From Planctomycetota bacterium (lineage in GTDB: Bacteria > Planctomycetota > UBA1135 > UBA2386): a stretch of DNA of 64,000 nt. Below the pieces are notes generated by a model. That model was not told where the DNA came from and did not search any database. It was given only the letters and a program-made list of their open reading frames with translations. The DNA lies in the NCBI GenBank assembly GCA_019636245.1, contig JAHBXX010000006.1, positions 72,496 to 136,495 of the forward strand, in the 5' to 3' direction. Below are positions 59,324 to 64,000 of this stretch, in pieces. Made by a program: the position numbers and the translations under genes. Numbering within the stretch: the first letter of the stretch is position 1; each line of letters opens with the position of its first letter.

Positions 59324-59734
59324 CCGGTTCGTCGGGCCCGGCGACCGTGGCGACGGGCTCCGGCGTTGAGCGGCGGCCGGCGCCCCCGTATGCTGCGCCC
59401 GCTTCCTGTCGTCAGGAAGCGCGGCAGCGGCGGTTTCCGCGCACGGCGCGGGCCGCCGGGCCGTGGACCCCCCCAGGAATTGCCATGCCCGTCGCGCGCC
59501 TGCACGCCCACGCCATCCGTCCCCGGGTCGGCCGTGGCACATCGACGATGTGCAGCGAGAAGGCGCCGGCTCGGCATGGGCTCCATTCGTCGTTCTTCCC
59601 CAGGGCAGCGGATCCGGCACGGACCGCGGACGGCACCGGCGCGGCACGCGCGGCGGCCGGCCGCCGCCGCGTCGGGCCTGGCCCTCGTGGGGTCGCCGGC
59701 ACGGCCGGCGACATTCTGGAAAAGGAAGTCTCTC
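59324..59734 (+). other. Gene-free 411-bp leader before the RNase E/G gene
   Basis: Open frames exist here, but their composition is Arg/Ala/Pro-rich and none resembles a protein family. TATGCT at 59388-59393 could be a -10, giving a leader of more than 300 nt. E. coli rne has a long autoregulatory leader, so RNA-level control is possible. I see no conserved structure. Confidence 0.35.
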
Positions 59735-61810
59735 TTGAAGCGGATGCTCATCAACGCCATCGATCCGGAGGAGAGCCGGATCGCCGTGGTGGAAGACGGC
59801 GTGTTGCAGGAACTGCACGTCGAACTGGCCAGCCGGGAGGCCTACCTCGGTAACATCTACAAGGGCAAGGTCGTCAACATCGAGCCGAGCATCGGCGCGG
59901 CGTTCGTGGCCTTCGGCGGGCGCATCAACGGCTTCCTGCACGTCTCCGACGTGCTGCCGGCCTACGGGCGGCCCGACTTCGTGCTCGACGACGTCATCGA
60001 GGGTCGGGCCCGCGTCGACGTCGACGACGGGCCGGAATCGATGCAGCAGGCCCTGGCCGACGACGAGGAAGACGCCGAGGGCGGGGACGACGGCGATGCC
60101 GTGACGCCCGACTCCAACGTCGAGGTGGCCGAGCCAGCCGGCGCCCACGAGGGCGATGCCGGCGCGGACGAAGGTGTGTTCGACACCCTGGAGCCGATCG
60201 AGCCGCAGGCGGACCCTGGGGCGGCGGGAGGCGACGAGCCGTCCGGGGACGAGCCGTCCGGCGACGAGCCGGAAGGCGACGCCGGTCGCGGTTTCGGCCA
60301 CGGCGTCGACGAGCGGCCCTTGGCGATGGCGGCTGCCGGTGGCGATCCGGACGACGTGCACGCCGAGACCGACGTGCCCGAGGTTCCCCCTGGACCGGTC
60401 GCCCCGTCCGAGGCTGGCGATGCGCTGCCGGGCGAAGGCGAAGGCGGCGAGCGTCGGCCACGGCGCAACCGCCGCCGCCGCGATCGCCGCGAGGGCGGCG
60501 GCGGCGGCAGCGGCGGCGCGGAGCGGCGCCCCAGCCGGGCCCGGCCGACGATCGACCAGCTGTTGCGCAAGGGCCAGGAAGTGGTGGTGCAGATCACCAA
60601 GGAGGGCATCGGCAGCAAGGGGCCGACCCTGACCACCTACGTGTCGCTGCCCGGGCGGTGCCTCGTACTGATGCCGAGCCTGCCCAAGTGCGGCGTGTCG
60701 CGCAAGATCGAGGACGGTCGCGAGCGCAAGCGCCTGAAGCGCATCGTACGCGAGCTCGACGAGACGGGCAGCGGCGGCATCGGCTTCATCGTGCGCACCG
60801 CGGGCATCAACAAGAGCCTGCAGGACCTGCAGCGCGATCGCGACTACCTGAAGAAGATCTGGGAGATGGTGGCGCAGCGGCTCAAGCTCACCCGCGCGCC
60901 GGCGCTGCTCTACCAGGAGTCGGACCTGGTGCTGAAGGCGATGCGCGACCAGTTCACGCCCGACATCGCCGACGTGGTCGTCGACAGCGAGGACGTGTTC
61001 CTGCGCATCCGCGACTTCGCCGACAAGCTGATGCCGCACATGGCGGACCGCATCAAGCAGCACTCGCTGACGACGCCGCTGTTCCACCACTTCGGCATCG
61101 AGAAGGAGGTCGAGGCGCTCTACCAGCCGAAGGTCGATCTGCCGAACGGCGCCTCGATCGTGATCGACCAGGCCGAGGCGCTGGTGGCGATCGACGTGAA
61201 CTCCGGCAAGTACAAGGCCGGCGGCGACACGGACGAGACCGCCTACCGGACCAACCTCGACGCGATCCCGGAGATCGTGCGCCAGCTGCGGCTGCGCGAC
61301 CTCGGCGGCCTGATCATCATCGACTTCATCGACATGTCGCACGAGAAGCATCGTCGCGGCGTCGAGAAGCGGCTGATCGACGCGCTGCGCGGCGACCGGG
61401 CCCGCATCAAGGTCGGGCGGATCAGTCCGTTCGGCATGCTGGAGATCACGCGGCAGCGCGTCGGCCCAGGCCTCAAGCGCACGGTGTTCATGCAATGCCC
61501 GCACTGCAAGGGGGCGGGCTGGTCGCGCACCGTGCAGTCGAAGGCGTTGTCGGTGCTGCGCGAGATCCGGGCGCTGCTCAACCTGAAGGGCTTCTCCCTG
61601 GTGCAGGTGTTCGCCGCGCCGGCGGTCACCGACTACCTCGTCAACTACAAGCGGCGGGCGACGCTCGAGTTGGAGGACGCGGTCGGCAAGTCGGTGGTGT
61701 TCCGGCCGGAACCGAGCTACCCGATCGACGTCGTGCACTACCGGTTCATGACCGGGGATGGGCAGGAGGCGCGGATCGCGATCCCGGCCGGCCTCGGCGT
61801 CAAGGCCTGA
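59735..61810 (+). CDS. rng: Ribonuclease E/G with acidic insertion in the S1 domain
   Basis: 691 residues from TTG 59735, with AAAGGAAG 6 nt before it; this restores the usual MKRMLINA start (ATG 59744 is the alternative). The S1 domain begins LGNIYKGKVVNIEPSIGAAFVAFG and resumes at KGQEVVVQITKEGIGSKGPTLTTYVSL. Between them lie ~175 residues rich in Asp/Glu/Gly/Pro, then an Arg block (RRPRRNRRRRDRR). The catalytic part has IDVNSGKY and the DNase I-like DLGGLIIIDFIDM, and CPHCKG is the Zn-link. It processes rRNA and degrades mRNA. Confidence 0.9.
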   Translation: MKRMLINAIDPEESRIAVVEDGVLQELHVELASREAYLGNIYKGKVVNIEPSIGAAFVAFGGRINGFLHVSDVLPAYGRPDFVLDDVIEGRARVDVDDGPESMQQALADDEEDAEGGDDGDAVTPDSNVEVAEPAGAHEGDAGADEGVFDTLEPIEPQADPGAAGGDEPSGDEPSGDEPEGDAGRGFGHGVDERPLAMAAAGGDPDDVHAETDVPEVPPGPVAPSEAGDALPGEGEGGERRPRRNRRRRDRREGGGGGSGGAERRPSRARPTIDQLLRKGQEVVVQITKEGIGSKGPTLTTYVSLPGRCLVLMPSLPKCGVSRKIEDGRERKRLKRIVRELDETGSGGIGFIVRTAGINKSLQDLQRDRDYLKKIWEMVAQRLKLTRAPALLYQESDLVLKAMRDQFTPDIADVVVDSEDVFLRIRDFADKLMPHMADRIKQHSLTTPLFHHFGIEKEVEALYQPKVDLPNGASIVIDQAEALVAIDVNSGKYKAGGDTDETAYRTNLDAIPEIVRQLRLRDLGGLIIIDFIDMSHEKHRRGVEKRLIDALRGDRARIKVGRISPFGMLEITRQRVGPGLKRTVFMQCPHCKGAGWSRTVQSKALSVLREIRALLNLKGFSLVQVFAAPAVTDYLVNYKRRATLELEDAVGKSVVFRPEPSYPIDVVHYRFMTGDGQEARIAIPAGLGVKA
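60232..60275 (+). repeat. 15-bp tandem repeat encoding GDEPS
   Basis: Three consecutive units encode GDEPS GDEPS GDEPE within the acidic insertion of the ribonuclease. In frame, so copy number could vary without breaking the gene. Confidence 0.7.
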
Positions 61811-61815
61811 GGCCA

Positions 61816-61833
61816 GGGGGTGGGTGGGGTGGG
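61816..61833 (+). promoter_or_regulatory. G-quadruplex motif in the rplU leader region
   Basis: Runs GGGGG, GGG, GGGG and GGG separated by single T residues start 6 nt after the rng stop, which is the strongest kind of G4 motif. A C-rich stretch at 61866-61889 could instead pair with it (GGGAGG with CCTCCC). Confidence 0.5.
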
Positions 61834-61837
61834 AGGC

Positions 61838-61865
61838 TTGAAACGATGCCGACGGTCGGTATCGT
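61838..61865 (+). promoter_or_regulatory. Candidate promoter for rplU-rpmA
   Basis: TTGAAA (61838-61843) and TATCGT (61860-61865) are 16 nt apart, giving a leader of about 22 nt to ATG 61894. The -10 context GGTATCGTCC also occurs before moxR. Confidence 0.4.
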
Positions 61866-61893
61866 CCCCTCCCCCTCCAACCCGACCCCGACC

Positions 61894-62208
61894 ATGTACG
61901 CCGTCGTCGACGATCGCAACCAGCAATACCGGGTCCAGCCCGGCGACCGGATCCAGATCCACCTCCGTACCGGCGTCAGCGAGGGCGACTCCCTGACCTT
62001 CGACAAGGTCTGCCTGATCGGCGGCGAGGGTGCCGGCAGGATCGGCACGCCGCACGTCGCCGGGGCCTCGGTCACCGCGAAGGTCGTGCGCCAGCTGAAG
62101 GGGCCGAAGGTCGTGATCGGCAAGTTCCGCAAGCGCAAGAACAGCCGGCGGCGCACCGGCTTCCGCGCCCAGTACACGGTCGTTCAGATCGAATCGATCA
62201 ACGGCTAG
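61894..62208 (+). CDS. rplU: 50S ribosomal protein L21
   Basis: 104 residues. MYAVVDDRNQQYRVQPGDRIQI, GDSLTFDKVCLIGGEG, VTAKVVRQLKGPKVVIGKFRKRKNSRRRTGFRAQYT are L21 throughout. Standard rplU-rpmA-obgE order follows. 18 nt to rpmA. Confidence 0.97.
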   Translation: MYAVVDDRNQQYRVQPGDRIQIHLRTGVSEGDSLTFDKVCLIGGEGAGRIGTPHVAGASVTAKVVRQLKGPKVVIGKFRKRKNSRRRTGFRAQYTVVQIESING

Positions 62209-62226
62209 CCACAGCGAGAGACACCC

Positions 62227-62478
62227 ATGGCTCACAAGAAGGGACAGGGCTCGACCCAGAACGGCCGCGACAGCAACCCGCAGTACCGCGGGGTCAAGGC
62301 CTACGGCGGCCAGCACGTCACGTCGGGCACGATCCTCGTCCGCCAGGTCGGCACGAAGTTCCATCCAGGTCGCAACGTGCGCCGCGGCGGCGACGACACG
62401 CTGTTCGCGGTCGCGGCCGGCGTGGTGCGCTTCCAGTCGAACCGCAAGATCCACGTCGACCCCGTCGAGGCGAGCTGA
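62227..62478 (+). CDS. rpmA: 50S ribosomal protein L27
   Basis: 83 residues. [24 protein letters not shown] and [18 protein letters not shown] are diagnostic. The N-terminus starts directly with AHKKG, which reaches the peptidyl-transferase centre, with no Firmicutes-type cleaved extension. Confidence 0.97.
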   Translation: MAHKKGQGSTQNGRDSNPQYRGVKAYGGQHVTSGTILVRQVGTKFHPGRNVRRGGDDTLFAVAAGVVRFQSNRKIHVDPVEAS

Positions 62479-62528
62479 GGCCGCGACCGCCGCGCGGCAG
62501 CGGCGGGCTGCGTCGGCGGTGAGGTGCG

Positions 62529-63536
62529 ATGTTCGTCGACGAGCTGGAGATCTCGGTGCGCGCCGGCAAGGGTGGCGACGGCTGCGTGTCGTTCTTGCGC
62601 GACAAGCGCACCCTGCGCGGTGGGCCCAACGGCGGTGACGGCGGTGACGGCGGCGACGTCGTGCTGCTGCCGACGACGCACTGCAACACGCTGTTCCATC
62701 TGACGGGGCGCGCCGAGTTCATCGCCGCCAACGGTGGCCAGGGGCTGGCGAAGAACTGCGGCGGCAAGGACGCGGCCGACCTCGTCATCGAGGTCCCCGT
62801 CGGCACGATGGTGCTCGACGCCGAGCGCGGCAACGTGCTGCAGGACCTGGACACCCCCGACCGGCCCTGGGTGCTCGCGCGGGGCGGCCACGGCGGCCGG
62901 GGCAACACCCACTTCGCCACCGCCACGCACCGCACGCCGCGCACCGCCGAGCGGGGCAAGCCGGGCGAGGCTCGTCGCGTGCTGCTCAGCCTCAAGTTGA
63001 TCGCCGACGTCGGGCTGCTCGGCCTGCCGAACGCCGGCAAGTCGACGCTGCTGGCGACCCTGACCAGGGCACGGCCCAAGATCGCCGGCTACCCGTTCAC
63101 CACGCTGGAGCCGATGCTCGGCATCGCCCAGGGCCCCGGCGAGGCCACGTTCGTGCTGGCCGACATCCCCGGCCTGATCGAGGGCGCCAGCCACGGCAAG
63201 GGGTTGGGCGACAAGTTCCTGAAGCACGTCGAGCGGACCCGCATGCTGCTCCATCTCGTCGATTGCGGCGACCTGCCGCTGCGGCCGCCGGAACAGGCCT
63301 GGCGCATCGTGCGCGACGAACTCGCGCAACACTCCTCGGCGCTGGCCGAGCGGCCGACCCTCGTCGTCGCGACCAAGGTCGAGGACGAGGCGGCAGGCGA
63401 GCGCGCGCAGGCGCTGGCGACGGCCATCGGCGCCCCGGTCCTGCAGGTGAGCAGCGCCACCGGTGCGGGCCTGCGCGAACTCGTGCTCGCGGTGTGGTCG
63501 ATGCTGTCGGCCCTTCCGCGTCCGGCGACGAGTTGA
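62529..63536 (+). CDS. obgE: GTPase ObgE/CgtA
   Basis: 335 residues. The Gly-rich Obg fold (AGKGGDGCVSFLRDKRTLRGGPNGGDGG) covers about 1-155. The G domain has G1 GLPNAGKST (from 165), FTTLEP, G3 DIPGLIEGAS and a variant G4 VVATKVED in place of NKxD. No C-terminal OCT domain. It acts in late 50S assembly and stress responses. The changed NKxD (TKVE) could alter nucleotide preference but is seen in some Obg sequences. Confidence 0.95.
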   Translation: MFVDELEISVRAGKGGDGCVSFLRDKRTLRGGPNGGDGGDGGDVVLLPTTHCNTLFHLTGRAEFIAANGGQGLAKNCGGKDAADLVIEVPVGTMVLDAERGNVLQDLDTPDRPWVLARGGHGGRGNTHFATATHRTPRTAERGKPGEARRVLLSLKLIADVGLLGLPNAGKSTLLATLTRARPKIAGYPFTTLEPMLGIAQGPGEATFVLADIPGLIEGASHGKGLGDKFLKHVERTRMLLHLVDCGDLPLRPPEQAWRIVRDELAQHSSALAERPTLVVATKVEDEAAGERAQALATAIGAPVLQVSSATGAGLRELVLAVWSMLSALPRPATS

Positions 63537-63573
63537 GCGACGGCGCCTGGAGGCGGAGCGCCGCGGCTGCCGA

Positions 63574-63579
63574 TAGACG
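63574..63579 (+). promoter_or_regulatory. -10-like element before the PilT-type gene
   Basis: TAGACG lies 16 nt before GTG 63596, within GCCGATAGACGCC. The same GCCGATAG string precedes pilM (54126-54133). A CGGAGGA Shine-Dalgarno sequence follows. Confidence 0.3.
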
Positions 63580-63595
63580 CCGCGGAGGACTTGCC

Positions 63596-64000
63596 GTGAC
63601 CAGCGAGAACGTGGGCTCCAGCCCGACCGTCGCCAGCCGCATGCCGAAGCTGCGCGATTTCCTGCGCATCATGGTCAAGGAGAACGCCTCCGACCTGGTC
63701 CTGAAGACCAACGGTTGTCCGGCGGTGCGTGTCGCCGGCGTCATCCGGTTCCTCGGCGACCAGCCGCTGCCCGGCGAGCTGATGCGCGGCTACCTCGACG
63801 AGGTGCTCAGCGAGCACGGCAGGCGCGAGTTCGAGGAGGCAGGCGCCTCCGACACCGCGGTGGCGATCCCCGGCGTCGGCCGCTTCCGCTGCAACGCCTT
63901 CCATCAGTGCGGCGAGGTCGGCTTCGTCTTCCGCGCCATCAAGGGCGAGATTCCGTCCTTCAAGGACCTGAACCTGCCCGTCGAGCCGCTGAAGCGGCTG
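63596..64000 (+). CDS. PilT/PilU-type pilus retraction ATPase (5' part)
   Basis: The first 135 residues are visible before the window ends. KLRDFLRIMVKENASDLVLKTNGCPAVRVAGVIRFLG is the PilT/PilU N-terminal PAS-like domain, and GVGRFRCNAFHQCGEVGFVFRAIKGEIPSFKDLNLP is the link to the ATPase core. It powers pilus retraction. PilT and PilU cannot be separated without the C-terminus. It probably works with the pilMNOQ genes 4-9 kb upstream. Confidence 0.85.
   Translation, partial: MTSENVGSSPTVASRMPKLRDFLRIMVKENASDLVLKTNGCPAVRVAGVIRFLGDQPLPGELMRGYLDEVLSEHGRREFEEAGASDTAVAIPGVGRFRCNAFHQCGEVGFVFRAIKGEIPSFKDLNLPVEPLKRL

Noticed and set aside
59347..59853. 168-codon frame in the gap before rng
   Set aside because: Arg/Ala/Pro-rich, overlaps the true start of rng in another frame, and has no signal or domain features.
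57317..61738. 1473-codon open frame on the minus strand opposite pilQ and rng
   Set aside because: It lies fully antisense to two genes with clear families, has Arg/His/Leu/Asp-biased composition and no motifs. Such frames are expected at this GC content.
1..64000. Insertion sequences, integrases, tRNA or rRNA genes
   Set aside because: I looked on both strands for transposase and integrase motifs and for tRNA-like cloverleaves near gene gaps and saw none. A covariance-model scan was not possible here.

Overview
The window is 64 kb of uniformly GC-rich bacterial chromosome with tightly packed genes, no rRNA, tRNA, CRISPR array or transposase that I could see. The gene content points to a Planctomycetota-like bacterium: a division/cell-wall (dcw) cluster that keeps mraZ, rsmH, ftsI, ftsW and the mur genes but shows no ftsA or ftsZ, a long Bat/MoxR VWA operon, HEAT-repeat secreted proteins, and two very large secreted beta-repeat proteins with a shared C-terminal domain. 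The phylum call is inference from gene content; no marker gene was compared.

Left part (1-23.8 kb) is an accessory mosaic of short transcription units on both strands: a partial methyltransferase, a secreted metallophosphoesterase with a LamG-like tail, a Gfo/Idh/MocA oxidoreductase overlapping a radical SAM enzyme, a Deg-type protease, an RluA-type pseudouridine synthase, a DUF457-type membrane hydrolase, a second methyltransferase, two giant 13-repeat secreted proteins facing each other, a UDPGP-type uridylyltransferase, recG, an nnrE-like epimerase, a decayed VWA pseudogene, a DUF4214-methyltransferase, an alpha/beta hydrolase, an RlmD/TrmA-type rRNA methyltransferase and a DMT-family transporter.

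Middle part (23.9-39.0 kb) is centred on a Bat aerotolerance-type operon: HEAT protein, small membrane protein, MoxR ATPase, DUF58, a DUF4381-like lipoprotein, BatA, BatB, a BatC-like TPR protein, BatD and BatE. The C-terminus of batD is scattered over all three frames. It is followed by a two-helix membrane protein, a GNAT-like protein, a HEAT lipoprotein, a Cys-rich protein and a lipoprotein.

Right part (39.2-64 kb) is one long rightward block. The dcw cluster (mraZ-rsmH-ftsL-ftsI-murE-murF-mraY-ftsW-lysM-murG-murC-murB) makes lipid II with a meso-DAP signature in MurE and starts at a promoter covered by six regularly spaced MraZ-type boxes. murD, ftsQ, ftsA, ftsZ and ddl are missing from it. 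Then come hpf-ptsN-ptsH (ribosome hibernation and regulatory PTS), a type IV pilus assembly block (pilM, pilN, a pilO with a PilP-like C-terminal domain, pilQ), an RNase E/G with an acidic insertion in its S1 domain, rplU-rpmA-obgE, and the start of a PilT/PilU-type retraction ATPase cut by the window end.

Two regulatory themes recur. At many transcription-unit heads a TANNNT-like -10 element lies only 7-11 nt before the start codon with no Shine-Dalgarno sequence, which suggests leaderless mRNAs. At convergent junctions, short inverted repeats contain or adjoin the two stop codons.
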